Of a DNA stretch of 64,000 nucleotides, positions 43,860-53,704 are shown piece by piece. The notes beneath the pieces are model-generated. The model was given only the letters and a program-made list of their open reading frames with translations, searched no databases and was not told where the DNA came from. The stretch's first letter is position 1, and every line of letters starts with the position of its first letter. The stretch comes from Streptomyces sp. B21-083. GTDB lineage: Bacteria > Actinomycetota > Actinomycetes > Streptomycetales > Streptomycetaceae. The position numbers were made by a program, and so were the translations under genes. The stretch lies in the NCBI RefSeq assembly GCF_036898825.1, contig NZ_JARUND010000001.1, positions 2,170,001 through 2,234,000 on the forward strand, in the 5' to 3' direction.

Positions 43860-44996
43860 ATGCGCAGTCCGAAGCGCGTCGCCGTGATCGGTGCCGGCAG
43901 CATGGGCAGCCAGGCCATGTGGCGGCTGGCGGCCCGCGGAGCCGAGGTCATCGGCTACGACCGGTACGCGCCGGGTCACGACCGCGGCGCGGCCGGGGGC
44001 GAGAGCCGCATCTTCCGGGCCGCCCACCTCGGCGAACCCGGGTACATTCCGCTGCTGCGACTCGCGGACGGGCTGTGGGAGCAGCTCCAGGCGGAGACCG
44101 GCCGGTCACTGCGACGCCGTAGCGGCTGCCTCGTGATGGGAGAGGACGCCTCACCGTCCGTACGCCTCCTCCTCTCCACCAGTGCCGCCCACGGGCTGGA
44201 TCACGAGGTGCTGGACCGGGAGGAACTCGCCCGCCGCTACCCGCAGCACCGGCTCCCGGACGGGCACACCGCCGTCCACGACCGGTTGGGCGCCGTCATC
44301 AGGCCGGAGGCGTCGATCCAGGCCGCCGCCGCCCGTGCCGAGCGACTGGGTGCCCGGCTGCACCGCTACACCACGGTGCGCGAGGTCGTCCCCGCGGCGG
44401 GCGGCGGGGTGCGGATCGTCACCGACCGGGGCACGGACCACGTGGACGCCGCCGTGGTGACCGTGGGCCCCTGGATCAACACCCTGCTCCCGGACCTCCC
44501 CCGGACCGTCGACGTCCGCCGGGTGGTCTGCTCCTGGCACCTGCCCACGCGCCACGACTGGTTCGCGGACGGGGCCCCTCCCTTCGTACGCGCCACACCC
44601 CACGACTGCTTCGGCATCCCGTCGCCCGACGGCATCTCCGTCAAGCTCGGTCTCTCGTTCAAATACCATGCGCCGGTGCCCGAGCCGGAACGGCTCGACC
44701 GTGCGGTCCGCCCCGAAGAACTCGGCACCTTTCGCGAGCTCATCGGTGAACTCATGCCCGACCTGAACCCCGACCCCATCAGGATGTCGGCCTACATGGA
44801 GGGCTACACCGACTCCGGAAACCCGCTCGTCGGTCATCTCCCCGGCGAGGACGACATCATCGTCCTGGCCGGATTCTCCGGGAGCGGCTTCAAGTTCTCG
44901 CCCGCGATGGGAGAGATCGCCGCCGACCTGGCTCTCGACGGCACCACGGAACACCCCGTCGACTTCCTCGCTCCGGCAGGAGTCGGCGCCACCTGA
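43860..44996 (+). CDS. FAD amine oxidase, SolA / N-methyltryptophan or sarcosine oxidase type
   Basis: A 378-residue DAO-fold flavoenzyme oxidising a secondary or primary amine to the carbonyl, with hydrogen peroxide as co-product. FAD motif VAVIGAGSMGSQAMWRLA is at residues 7-24. The MSOX-family segment GAAGGESRIFRAAHLGEPGY and the C-terminal GFSGSGFKFSPAMGEIAADL are present. In this last motif MSOX proteins carry the flavin-linking Cys, whereas here the residue is Phe/Ser, so covalent flavin may be lacking. AAAGGAG precedes ATG 43860. It heads the amine operon. Confidence 0.88.
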   Translation: MRSPKRVAVIGAGSMGSQAMWRLAARGAEVIGYDRYAPGHDRGAAGGESRIFRAAHLGEPGYIPLLRLADGLWEQLQAETGRSLRRRSGCLVMGEDASPSVRLLLSTSAAHGLDHEVLDREELARRYPQHRLPDGHTAVHDRLGAVIRPEASIQAAAARAERLGARLHRYTTVREVVPAAGGGVRIVTDRGTDHVDAAVVTVGPWINTLLPDLPRTVDVRRVVCSWHLPTRHDWFADGAPPFVRATPHDCFGIPSPDGISVKLGLSFKYHAPVPEPERLDRAVRPEELGTFRELIGELMPDLNPDPIRMSAYMEGYTDSGNPLVGHLPGEDDIIVLAGFSGSGFKFSPAMGEIAADLALDGTTEHPVDFLAPAGVGAT

Positions 44997-45115
44997 TCCC
45001 CGGCGATCTCGACGGCACCGCACCCCCCAACCCGACATCCCTGTCATGCGCATGCCCGAAAGGCCACGCAGCGGGCCGTCATCAGTTCCTTCCAGCAGAA
45101 GACAGGAGCACCCTC

Positions 45116-45796
45116 ATGCCCATTCCCTCGCTTCAGTTCCGCCCGAAGTACGTATCGTTCGACTGCTACGGCACGTTGGTCGAATGGCCGATGACCCCCA
45201 TCACGCGTGAGCTCGTCGGCGACCAGATCCCCGCTGAGCACTGGGACCAGTTCGTGAAGGAGTTCCGCGGCTACCGCTACGACTCGGTCTGCGGCGAGTA
45301 CTACCCCTACGAGCAGACGCTGCAGGACGCCTTCGAGCGGGTCTGCCGCAAGTGGGGTGTGAAGGCGGCGCCGGACGCCGGAAAGCGGTTCGCCGACGGC
45401 GTGCGCAGCTGGGGCCCGCACGCCGACGTGCCGACACCGCTGAAGAAGATGGGCGAGAACTACAAGCTGGTCATCCTCTCCAACGCCGGAGACGACTTCC
45501 TGGAGGAGACCGTGCCCCGGCTCGGGGCGGACTTCCACGCGGTCTTCACCGCGGAGCAGGCCGGCTACTACAAGCCCCGGTACGCCGCCTTCGAGTACAT
45601 GCTCGACCAGCTCGACGCATCCCCCGAGGACTTCGTGCACGTCTCCTCGCACACCCGATACGACCTGATGCCGATGCACGACATGGGCTTCCGCAACCTG
45701 ATCCTCCTGGACCGCGGCTGCGACCCGGTGACCCACGGCTACGACTACGTGACCGTGAAGTCGCTCGACGACCTCAACACCATGCTCGGCATCTGA
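45116..45796 (+). CDS. HAD superfamily hydrolase, haloacid-dehalogenase type II
   Basis: A 226-residue HAD protein. The nucleophile Asp is in VSFDCYGTLVEW, motif II is LSNAGDDF, motif III Lys is in GYYKPRYAAF, and the final acidic motif is in SSHTRYDLMPMHDMGF. Type II dehalogenases hydrolyse L-2-haloacids, but many family members in amine operons act on other small acids or phosphates. ACAGGAG precedes ATG 45116. It lies between the SolA-like oxidase and the polyamine-type importer, probably in the same transcription unit. Confidence 0.88.
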   Translation: MPIPSLQFRPKYVSFDCYGTLVEWPMTPITRELVGDQIPAEHWDQFVKEFRGYRYDSVCGEYYPYEQTLQDAFERVCRKWGVKAAPDAGKRFADGVRSWGPHADVPTPLKKMGENYKLVILSNAGDDFLEETVPRLGADFHAVFTAEQAGYYKPRYAAFEYMLDQLDASPEDFVHVSSHTRYDLMPMHDMGFRNLILLDRGCDPVTHGYDYVTVKSLDDLNTMLGI

Positions 45797-45899
45797 CTCG
45801 CGACGCACCTCGTCCCGCACGGACACCACCGAAGGACCCCCCACCCCTCACCTCAGCGATTTCCGCTCCCACGCATTCACCACCACCAGGAGGCGCCCG

Positions 45900-46994
45900 A
45901 TGGAAGACAACCGGATAGGCCGCAGAACCGTACTCCGCACCGCAGGCGCACTGGCCGCCGCCACCGCGGTGACCGGCTGCGGCACCCTCATGGGCACCGG
46001 CGACAGCCGCGGTTCGTCGGGCGGCGGCAAGAAGAGGCTCGTCGTCAGCAACAGCGGCGGCACCTACAACGACGCCTTGACGAAGGCGATCTACGAGCCG
46101 TTCACCAAGGAGACCGGCATCACGGTCACCACGGTCAACTACCAGTCGGCACAGATCATCGCCCAGGTCAAGCAGGGCCGTCCGCAGGTGGACCTGCTGG
46201 ACAACACACTGCTGAACTTCCAGAAGATGGCCCGCCTGGAGTGTCTGGAGCCGGTGGACCACGACCGGCTGAAGAACGTCAAGGGCGCCGGGATCGCGGA
46301 GCACAACCTGCCGGAGCACGCGGTCGGCAAGAACGTGTGGTGCAGCTTGATGGCCTACCGCACGGACAGCCTCAAGCGTGTCCCGAAGAACTGGGCCGAC
46401 TTCTGGAACACGGACGCCTTCAGCGGCCCCCGCTCGCTCCAGAGCGCTGAGGTGGACCTGCCGGAGCTGGAGTTCGCGCTGCTGGCCGACGGGGTTCCGC
46501 TGGACAAGCTGTATCCGCTGGACGTGAACCGGGCGTTCGCGTCGATGTCGCGGATCCGCGGCGGGGTGAAGAAGTTCTGGAACACCGGCGCCCTGCCGGC
46601 CGTCCTCCTCGGCCGCAAGGAGGTCGTCGCGACCAGCCTGTGGGGCGGTCGCGCCGACGAGCTGATCAAGCAGGGGATGCCGGTCGCCTACCAGTGGAAC
46701 GGCGCCCGCAGGATGACCAACGGCTGGGGCATCCCCAAGGGCGCGGGCAACACGGACCCGGCCTACAAGCTGATCGACTTCTCGCTGCGTCCTGAGGTGC
46801 AGGCGGCGTTCGCCAAGCTCTTCCCGCACGGTCCGGTCGTCTCGGGCGCCATCAAACTGCTCGCGGACGACGTCCTGGCCACGCTGCCGACCTCGCCGCA
46901 GAACCTGAAGATCGGGTTCGACGCGGACGCCGCCTGGTGGGACAAGAACCGTGACGCCGTCACCAAGCGCTGGCAGGAGTGGGCCGATGCCTGA
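45900..46994 (+). CDS. Polyamine-type ABC transporter binding lipoprotein (PotD/PotF-like)
   Basis: A 364-residue solute-binding protein. A twin-arginine lipoprotein signal (GRRTVLRTAGALAAATAVTGC) is followed by a PotD-type body starting LVVSNSGGTYNDALTKAIYE. CCAGGAGG precedes ATG 45900. It overlaps the ATPase gene by 8 bases. The ligand class is spermidine/putrescine or a related amine or amino acid; the neighbouring oxidases support an amine. Confidence 0.9.
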   Translation: MEDNRIGRRTVLRTAGALAAATAVTGCGTLMGTGDSRGSSGGGKKRLVVSNSGGTYNDALTKAIYEPFTKETGITVTTVNYQSAQIIAQVKQGRPQVDLLDNTLLNFQKMARLECLEPVDHDRLKNVKGAGIAEHNLPEHAVGKNVWCSLMAYRTDSLKRVPKNWADFWNTDAFSGPRSLQSAEVDLPELEFALLADGVPLDKLYPLDVNRAFASMSRIRGGVKKFWNTGALPAVLLGRKEVVATSLWGGRADELIKQGMPVAYQWNGARRMTNGWGIPKGAGNTDPAYKLIDFSLRPEVQAAFAKLFPHGPVVSGAIKLLADDVLATLPTSPQNLKIGFDADAAWWDKNRDAVTKRWQEWADA

Positions 46995-48153
46995 GCGCAC
47001 CCAGAGTCCGACCGCCGCGAAGCTGTCCGCCGACGACCTCGCCGCTGCCCTGGCCCCGCACTCCTCCTCACCCACGGGCAAGTCGCTGTCGGTGACGGGC
47101 CTGCGCAAGTCCTACGCCGGGACGACGGTGGTCGACGGCGTGGACATGGAGATCGCGGCCGGTGAGTTCGTCACCTTCCTCGGCTCGTCCGGTTCCGGCA
47201 AGACGACCACGCTGATGATGCTGGCCGGGTTCACCGAGCCCGACTCCGGCTCCGTCGCGGTGGACGGCCATGACGTCACCGGTCTCAATCCGGCCAAGCG
47301 TGACTTCGGCTTCGTCTTCCAGCAGTACCTGCTCTTCCCGCACATGACCGTCACCGAGAACGTCGCCTTCCCCCTGCAGCTACGAGGGGTGGACAAGGCG
47401 GAGATCCGCCGCCGGGTCGGGGAGACGCTGGAGGCGGCGGGCCTGTCGAAGTTCGCCGGCCGCAAACCCCGCGAACTCTCCGGCGGGCAGCAGCAGCGGG
47501 TCGCCCTGTGCCGGGTCCTGGTCTACCGCCCGCCGATCGTCCTGATGGACGAACCGCTCGGTGCGCTGGACAAGCGGCTCCGCGACCAGATGCAGACCGA
47601 GATCAAGTCCATCCAGCGCGAACTCGGCCTGACCGTCGTCTACGTCACGCACGACCAGGAGGAAGCACTCGTCCTGTCGGACCGGATCGCCATCATGAAG
47701 GACGGCCGTATCGAGCAGTTCGACACCCCCCGCGGCCTGTTCGAACGCCCCCGCACCCCGTTCGTGGCCGACTTCCTGGGCGCCGCCAACTTCCTCACCG
47801 GCAAGGTCGAGGACGGTGGAAGGGACGACCGCACCCAGGTACGGCTGGACACCGGCGGTGTCCTCACGGCCCGCGCCCACCCCTGCGTGCCCGGACAGAG
47901 CGTGCGCGCCGCGGTGCGGCCGGGCAAGCTGCGCCTGGTCAGTGCCGAGGAGGGCTGCTGTACCGGCACCGTCGAGACGGCCGTCTACGTCGGCTCACTC
48001 ACCCGGATCACCGTCCGCCTGGACGGTGCCGCCCCGGGAACGCCTCCGCTGCGGATCGAGACCACCGCAGTACCGCCGCGCAAGGGCGAGCGGGTGTGTG
48101 TCACCGCCGACCGGGACGACGTCAGCGTCTTCGACGCCACGGACGGGGGGTGA
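46987..48153 (+). CDS. Polyamine-type ABC transporter ATPase (PotA-like)
   Basis: A 388-residue ATPase with Walker A GSSGSGKT, Q-loop FVFQQYLLFPHMTV, signature LSGGQQQR, Walker B IVLMDEPLGALD and switch THDQEEA. A C-terminal TOBE_2 domain (about 290-385) is typical of PotA. A non-conserved head of 35 residues precedes the domain. Unlike the sugar importers in this window it brings its own ATPase. Confidence 0.93.
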   Translation: MPERTQSPTAAKLSADDLAAALAPHSSSPTGKSLSVTGLRKSYAGTTVVDGVDMEIAAGEFVTFLGSSGSGKTTTLMMLAGFTEPDSGSVAVDGHDVTGLNPAKRDFGFVFQQYLLFPHMTVTENVAFPLQLRGVDKAEIRRRVGETLEAAGLSKFAGRKPRELSGGQQQRVALCRVLVYRPPIVLMDEPLGALDKRLRDQMQTEIKSIQRELGLTVVYVTHDQEEALVLSDRIAIMKDGRIEQFDTPRGLFERPRTPFVADFLGAANFLTGKVEDGGRDDRTQVRLDTGGVLTARAHPCVPGQSVRAAVRPGKLRLVSAEEGCCTGTVETAVYVGSLTRITVRLDGAAPGTPPLRIETTAVPPRKGERVCVTADRDDVSVFDATDGG

Positions 48154-48156
48154 GCC

Positions 48157-49059
48157 GTGGCCGGCACCGCTCTCGCACCCGCCAAGGTGCGTGTGAAAAC
48201 GTCCGCGATGCCCGGGCACCGCTCCCGGATCGCCCTGGTCAACGCCGTCCCCGTCACGGTGTTCCTGCTGCTGCTGTTCGTGTACCCGATCATCGGGGTG
48301 CTCTCCCTCAGCCTCAAGGGTGACAGCGGCGGATTCACCCTGCACTGGTACGCCGACGCCCTCAGTGGCGTGAACCTCTCCGTGCTGCTGTCCACCCTGA
48401 GGATCTCCGCCGAGACCGCGGTCCTGAGCCTGCTGGTCGGTTTCGTCCTGGCCCACGCCATCGCCCGGATGCGGCCCGTCTTCGCCGCACTGGCCATGCT
48501 CATCGTGGTCGTACCGCACTTCATCAGCGCCCTGGTCCGCACCTACGGCTGGATCATCATGCTGGGTGAACACGGCCTCATCAACACCCTGGCCACCTCC
48601 CTGCACATCCCCGGCGCCCCCTACTCCCTGCTCTACAACGAGACCGGTGTCGTCATCGGCACCACCTCGGTGATGCTCCCCTACACCGTCCTGGTGCTGC
48701 AGGGCGTGATGCGGGGCGTCGACGGCCGGCTCCTGGCCGCGGCGGCAGGCTTCGGCGCGAGCCGGCTGACCATCTTCCGCAGGATCTACCTGCCACTGGT
48801 CGCGCCCGGGATCGGCACCGCGGGGCTCCTCAGCTTCATCCTCTGCCTGGGCTACTACATCACCCCCGCCCTGATGGGCGGCAACCAGCAGACCGTCGTC
48901 GCCGCGCTCATCGACCAGCAGGTGATGAAGCAGGACCAGTGGAACTCGGCCGCCGCCTTCGGCGTCATCCTGCTCCTGCTCACCTTCGCCGGCCTGGGCG
49001 TGCTCGGCCTGGCCAAGCTCCGCCGCAAGAAGGCTCACGCACGAAGGAGCAGCTCATGA
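48157..49059 (+). CDS. Polyamine-type ABC transporter permease (PotB-like)
   Basis: A 300-residue permease with about six helices, first at VPVTVFLLLLFVYPIIGVL. The EAA loop is LAAAAGFGASRLTIFRRIYL. GTG 48157 lies 3 bases after the ATPase stop. Its stop overlaps the next ATG. Confidence 0.92.
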   Translation: MAGTALAPAKVRVKTSAMPGHRSRIALVNAVPVTVFLLLLFVYPIIGVLSLSLKGDSGGFTLHWYADALSGVNLSVLLSTLRISAETAVLSLLVGFVLAHAIARMRPVFAALAMLIVVVPHFISALVRTYGWIIMLGEHGLINTLATSLHIPGAPYSLLYNETGVVIGTTSVMLPYTVLVLQGVMRGVDGRLLAAAAGFGASRLTIFRRIYLPLVAPGIGTAGLLSFILCLGYYITPALMGGNQQTVVAALIDQQVMKQDQWNSAAAFGVILLLLTFAGLGVLGLAKLRRKKAHARRSSS

Positions 49060-49898
49060 TGGAACTGCCTCCCACCCGGGCCGGACACATCGGCCGCGCC
49101 CTGAGCGCCATCGCGATCCTGCTGTTCCTGGCGATGCCCATCGTCATCATCCTGGTCACTTCCTTCGGTGCCGACGGCATCGGCACCTTCCCGCCCAAGG
49201 AGTACAGCACCCACTGGTACGAGCAGATGGCCGCGCCCGGCGGCAACTGGGCCACCTCCATCGCCCTGTCCAGCCTCATCGCCGCCCTCACCACCGTGTT
49301 CTCCCTCATCCTGGGAGCCACCGCCGCAACCGCCCTGGCCCGCGGCCGACTGCCCCTGCACACGGCGGTCTACGGGCTGGTCCTGGCTCCCCTGCTCATC
49401 CCGCAGGTGGTCATCGCGCTCGGCCTGTTCCTGTTCTTCGAACCGGCCGGCATGCTCGGCAGCCCGCTGGCCATCGCCCTCGGCCACACCGTGCTCGCCG
49501 CCCCCATCGCCATCCTCATCTTGATCTCCACGCTGAGGGGCATCGACGAGCGGCTGGAGGACGCGGCGGCCAGCATGGGCGCCAGCCGGATGGTCATCGC
49601 CCGGCGCATCACCTTCCCCCTGGCCACCCCCGGCCTGATCGCGGCAGCGGTGTTCTCCTTCATCACGAGCTTCGACGAGTTCTTCATCGCCCAGTTCATG
49701 TCGACACCCGACACCCGAACCCTGCCGGTCCTGGTCTTCAACGCCCTCCAGTTCGACGTCGACCCCACCGTCACCGCCGTCAGCGCCGTCCTCATCGCGC
49801 TCGCCATCCTGGCCCTCGCCCTGGTCGCCCTCGTCCGCAGACTCGGCGGCCACCGCAACCAGCAAGGTGGCCTCCTGCCGACGGAACCCCTCACCTGA
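49056..49898 (+). CDS. Polyamine-type ABC transporter permease (PotC-like)
   Basis: A 280-residue permease with about six helices; the EAA loop is LEDAAASMGASRMVIARRI and SFDEFFIAQFMS is the usual PotC C-terminal signature. ATG 49056 follows GAAGGAG and overlaps the previous stop (ATGA). It completes the importer. Confidence 0.92.
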   Translation: MMELPPTRAGHIGRALSAIAILLFLAMPIVIILVTSFGADGIGTFPPKEYSTHWYEQMAAPGGNWATSIALSSLIAALTTVFSLILGATAATALARGRLPLHTAVYGLVLAPLLIPQVVIALGLFLFFEPAGMLGSPLAIALGHTVLAAPIAILILISTLRGIDERLEDAAASMGASRMVIARRITFPLATPGLIAAAVFSFITSFDEFFIAQFMSTPDTRTLPVLVFNALQFDVDPTVTAVSAVLIALAILALALVALVRRLGGHRNQQGGLLPTEPLT

Positions 49899-49944
49899 GC
49901 CCGGCCGCGCCCCACTTCGAAACTTTCCGCAAAGGACCCCTGAG

Positions 49945-51225
49945 ATGAAGACGATTCCCTACTGGATCGAAACCGCTGGGGTGTTTCCCGACCGGTCCGG
50001 CAAGCCGCTGACCGAGGACACCGACCTGGTGGTCGTCGGCGCCGGCCTGACGGGCCTGTCCACCGCCCTCCACTCCGCCCGCAAGGGCGCCCGTGTCACC
50101 CTTGTCGAGAAGGGCCAGATCGGCTCCGGTGCCTCCGCGCGCAACGGAGGCATGGCCAACCTGGGCTTCACCATCGGCGTACGCCAGGCCATCCGCCGCT
50201 ACGGTCTCGAACGGGCGCGCGAGATCTACAACTCCTACGGCGAGGCCGTGGACACCGTCGAGCGGCTGGTGAACGAGGAGTCCATCGACTGCCAGTTCCG
50301 CCGCGTCGGACGCCTGGGACTCGCCTCCCGCCCCGCCCACTTCGAGAGCAAGAAGAGCCAACAGCGCGACCTGGCCAAGTACTTCGGACACGAGACCACG
50401 CTGATCAGCAAGTCCGAACTGCGTTCCGAGATCGGCTCCGACGCCTACCACGGCGGCCTGCTCGACCCGTTCAGCGCCGCACTGCACGTCGGCCGCTTCG
50501 TGCTCGGCATGGCCGAGGCGTGCGAGCGCGCCGGTGTCGAGATCCACGAGCGCAACGCGGCCATCGACGTGCGGCGTACCGCCGCCGGCCGGTTCGAGGT
50601 CAGCACCGAGCGCGGTGTGATCCGCGCCGGGCAGGTCATGATGGCCACCGACTCCTACACCGACAAGAACTTCCCGTGGCTGCGCCGCCGGCAGGTCAGC
50701 GTGGGCAGCTTCATCATCGTGACCGAGCCGCTCGGTGAGGAGCTCGCCCAGGAGATCATCCCCAAGGGCCGCCTCCTCGTCGACTCCAACCAGGTCTGCC
50801 ACTACTTCCGGCTCACCCCGGACAACCGGCTGCTGTTCGGCGGCCGGGCCCGTTTCGCCCCGTCCGACCCCACCTCGGACAAGAAGAGCGGGGCCGTTCT
50901 GTTCCGTGAGATGTGCGAGATCTTCCCCCAACTCGCCCGGACGAAGGTCGAGTACGTGTGGGGCGGCTCCGTCGGTTTCGCGATGGACCGCATCGTGCAC
51001 GCCGGGCAGACCGAGGACGGCGTCCACTACTCCATGGGGTACGCCGGCCACGGCGTGCAGATGGCCACGCACATGGGGCACGTCATGGCCGAGGTGCTGG
51101 ACGGCCACCCCGAGGTCAGCCCCGTCCGCGACCTGGCCCCGCCCCGCATCCCCCTCTACAACGGCACCGCCTGGTTCCTGCCCTTCGCGGGCGCCTACTA
51201 CAAGACGCTGGACCGCATCCGCTGA
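49945..51225 (+). CDS. FAD-dependent amine oxidoreductase (PuuB/DadA-like)
   Basis: A 426-residue DAO-family flavoenzyme. The dinucleotide motif LVVVGAGLTGLSTALHSA is at about residues 29-46, followed by GSGASARNGGMANLGF, the form seen in gamma-glutamylputrescine oxidases. The C-terminal GYAGHGVQMATHMG closes the FAD site. It would oxidise the imported amine to an aldehyde for the next enzyme. AAAGGA precedes ATG 49945. Substrate is inferred. Confidence 0.88.
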   Translation: MKTIPYWIETAGVFPDRSGKPLTEDTDLVVVGAGLTGLSTALHSARKGARVTLVEKGQIGSGASARNGGMANLGFTIGVRQAIRRYGLERAREIYNSYGEAVDTVERLVNEESIDCQFRRVGRLGLASRPAHFESKKSQQRDLAKYFGHETTLISKSELRSEIGSDAYHGGLLDPFSAALHVGRFVLGMAEACERAGVEIHERNAAIDVRRTAAGRFEVSTERGVIRAGQVMMATDSYTDKNFPWLRRRQVSVGSFIIVTEPLGEELAQEIIPKGRLLVDSNQVCHYFRLTPDNRLLFGGRARFAPSDPTSDKKSGAVLFREMCEIFPQLARTKVEYVWGGSVGFAMDRIVHAGQTEDGVHYSMGYAGHGVQMATHMGHVMAEVLDGHPEVSPVRDLAPPRIPLYNGTAWFLPFAGAYYKTLDRIR

Positions 51226-51267
51226 CCGGTCGGCAGCCCCCGACACACGTCCAAGGAGATACCCACG

Positions 51268-52719
51268 ATGACTGTCGTCCGTGATGTTCCCAAGCAGCTG
51301 TTCATCGGCGGAACCTGGCAGGACGCCGAGTCCGGCCGAACCCTTTCCGTCGACGACCCGGCCACCGGCGAGGAACTGTGCCAGGTCGCCGACGCCTCAC
51401 CCGCCGACGGCCGACGTGCCGTCGAGGCCGCGGTCGCCGCGCAGGCCGCCTGGGCCGCCACCGCGCCCCGGGTACGCAGCGAGATCCTTCGCCGCGCCTA
51501 CGACATCATCATCGCGCGCACCGAGGACCTCGCGCTGCTGATGACCCTGGAGATGGGCAAGCCCCTGGCCGAGGCGCGTGCCGAGGTCGCCTATGCCGCG
51601 GAGTTCTTCCGCTGGTTCTCCGAGGAAGCCGTCCGTATCGACGGCGGCATGATGACCGCGCCCGACGGCAGGAACCGCCTGCTGGTCACCCGTCAGCCCG
51701 TCGGCCCCTGCCTGCTCATCACCCCCTGGAACTTCCCCCTGGCCATGGGCACCCGCAAGATCGGCCCCGCCCTCGCCGCCGGCTGCACCATCGTTCTCAA
51801 ACCCGCCCCCCAGACCCCCCTGGCCAGCCTCGCCCTCGCCGGCATCCTCAAAGAGGCCGGACTGCCCGACGGCGTCCTCAACATCGTCACCACCACCGAC
51901 GCCGCCGCCGTCGTCGAACCCCTCCTCCGCGGTGGGAAGATCCGCAAGCTCTCCTTCACCGGCTCCACCCAGGTCGGCAGGATCCTGCTGGCCCAGTGCG
52001 CCGACACGGTCATCCGCGCCTCCATGGAACTCGGCGGCAACGCCCCCCTCGTCGTCTTCGACGACGCCGACCTCGACGTGGCCGTCGAAGGCACCATGGT
52101 CGCCAAGATGCGCAACATGGGCGAGTCCTGCTGCGCCGCCAACCGCATCTACGTCCACACCTCCGTCGCCGACGAGTTCGCCCAACGCCTCACCGCCCGC
52201 ATGGCCGCCCTGAAGGTCGGCCCCGGCACCGAACCCGGCACCGACGTCGGACCCCTCATCGACGCCGCCGGCCGCAGCAAGGCCCACGACCTCGTGCGGG
52301 ACGCCGTCAAGCGCGGCGCCAAGGTCCTCACCGGCGGTGAACTCCCCGAGGGCCCCGGCTGCTTCTACCCGCCCACCGTCCTGACCGGCATCGCGCCCGA
52401 CTCCGCGATCATCGACACGGAGATCTTCGGCCCGGTCGCCGCGATCCGTACCTTCGACACCGAGGACGAGGCCGTCGCCGCCGCCAACGACACCGAATTC
52501 GGCCTGGCCGCCTACCTGTTCACCCAGAACCTCGACCGCGCCCTGCGCGTCGCCGAACGCCTCGAAAGCGGCATGATCGGCCTCAACACCGGACTGGTCT
52601 CCAACCCGGCCGCCCCCTTCGGCGGCGTCAAGCAGTCCGGCCTGGGCCGCGAAGGCGGACGCGTCGGCATCGACGAGTTCCTCGAGTACAAGTACATCGC
52701 CGTCCCCGTTGGGGCCTGA
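51268..52719 (+). CDS. Aldehyde dehydrogenase, succinate-semialdehyde (GabD) type
   Basis: A 483-residue NAD(P)-dependent aldehyde dehydrogenase. It has TPWNFPLAMGTRKIGPALAA, FTGSTQVGRILL, the Glu in MELGGNAPLVVF and catalytic Cys in NMGESCCAANRIYV, with the KQSGLGREGG tail. These follow GabD (succinate or glutarate semialdehyde). It oxidises the aldehyde made by the PuuB-like enzyme. AAGGAG precedes ATG 51268. A decayed homologue lies at 54476-54833. Confidence 0.92.
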   Translation: MTVVRDVPKQLFIGGTWQDAESGRTLSVDDPATGEELCQVADASPADGRRAVEAAVAAQAAWAATAPRVRSEILRRAYDIIIARTEDLALLMTLEMGKPLAEARAEVAYAAEFFRWFSEEAVRIDGGMMTAPDGRNRLLVTRQPVGPCLLITPWNFPLAMGTRKIGPALAAGCTIVLKPAPQTPLASLALAGILKEAGLPDGVLNIVTTTDAAAVVEPLLRGGKIRKLSFTGSTQVGRILLAQCADTVIRASMELGGNAPLVVFDDADLDVAVEGTMVAKMRNMGESCCAANRIYVHTSVADEFAQRLTARMAALKVGPGTEPGTDVGPLIDAAGRSKAHDLVRDAVKRGAKVLTGGELPEGPGCFYPPTVLTGIAPDSAIIDTEIFGPVAAIRTFDTEDEAVAAANDTEFGLAAYLFTQNLDRALRVAERLESGMIGLNTGLVSNPAAPFGGVKQSGLGREGGRVGIDEFLEYKYIAVPVGA

Positions 52720-52720
52720 C

Positions 52721-53704
52721 ATGCCCGACCGACTCGTGGTCCTCTACCGGGGCAACCGGCCACCGGCCACCAGCCTCATCGAACGCCTCATGAACACCGT
52801 CTACGCCACGGAGGAGGAACTGCCCTACCTCCTCCCCGGCGCCGACGCCCTCCTGGCCTGGGTGACCACCACCCCGGCCATCCGCGAGGCCTGGCCCGAC
52901 GACCCGCAGAAGGCACCACGCTGGGTGCACGCGTCTTCCGCGGGCGTGGACTCCTTCCTGTTCCCCGCCCTGGTGGACGATCCGGGCGTCGTCCTGACCA
53001 ACGCCCGAGGTGTCTACGACCAGCCGACCGCCGAGTACGTCCTGGGCCTGATCCTCGCCCTGGCCAAGGACTTCCCCGGCACCTGGGAGCACCAGCGGCG
53101 CCGGGAGTGGCGTCCGCGCCCGAGTGACGGCATCACCGGCCGCACCGTGCTGGTCTGGGGGACGGGGCCGATCGGCCGGGCCATCGCCCGGCTGCTGCGC
53201 GCCGTCGGGATGCGCGTGTGCGGCGCGGGCCGCAAGGCCCGCGCGGACGACCCCGACTTCGGCACGGTCCACGGTGCGGCGACCCTGCGTTCCGCCCTGG
53301 CGGAAGCGGACTACGTCGTCCTGGCCGCACCCCTCACCCAGGACACCCGGGGCATGGTCGACGCCCCCGTGCTCGCCGCCATGAAGCCGGGGGCGCGGCT
53401 GATCAACGTAGGCCGGGGCGGACTCGTCGACGAGGAGGCGCTGGTCGACCACCTCGCCGCCGGCCGGCTCGCCGGCGCGGCCCTGGACGTGTTCGCCCAG
53501 GAACCGCTGCCTGCTGAATCGGCCCTGTGGGACATGCCCGGCGTGATGATCTCCCCGCACACGGCGGGCGAGACCACCAGCGAGCGGGAGGCACTCGTCG
53601 AGGTGTTCCTCGACAACCTCACCCGCCGCATCGAGGGCCGGCCGCTGCGCAACGTGGTGGACAAACGGCGCGGATACGTGATCGACGAGACGCGCCCCGC
53701 CTGA
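52721..53704 (+). CDS. D-2-hydroxyacid dehydrogenase (GhrA-like)
   Basis: A 327-residue NAD(P)-dependent reductase of 2-oxoacids. The Rossmann motif is VLVWGTGPIGRAIARLL; catalytic residues lie in NVGRGGLVDEEAL (Arg), DVFAQEPLP (Glu) and SPHTAGET (His). ATG 52721 follows the aldehyde dehydrogenase stop by one base, so translation is coupled. It is the last gene of the + operon, ending at a very long terminator. Confidence 0.9.
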   Translation: MPDRLVVLYRGNRPPATSLIERLMNTVYATEEELPYLLPGADALLAWVTTTPAIREAWPDDPQKAPRWVHASSAGVDSFLFPALVDDPGVVLTNARGVYDQPTAEYVLGLILALAKDFPGTWEHQRRREWRPRPSDGITGRTVLVWGTGPIGRAIARLLRAVGMRVCGAGRKARADDPDFGTVHGAATLRSALAEADYVVLAAPLTQDTRGMVDAPVLAAMKPGARLINVGRGGLVDEEALVDHLAAGRLAGAALDVFAQEPLPAESALWDMPGVMISPHTAGETTSEREALVEVFLDNLTRRIEGRPLRNVVDKRRGYVIDETRPA

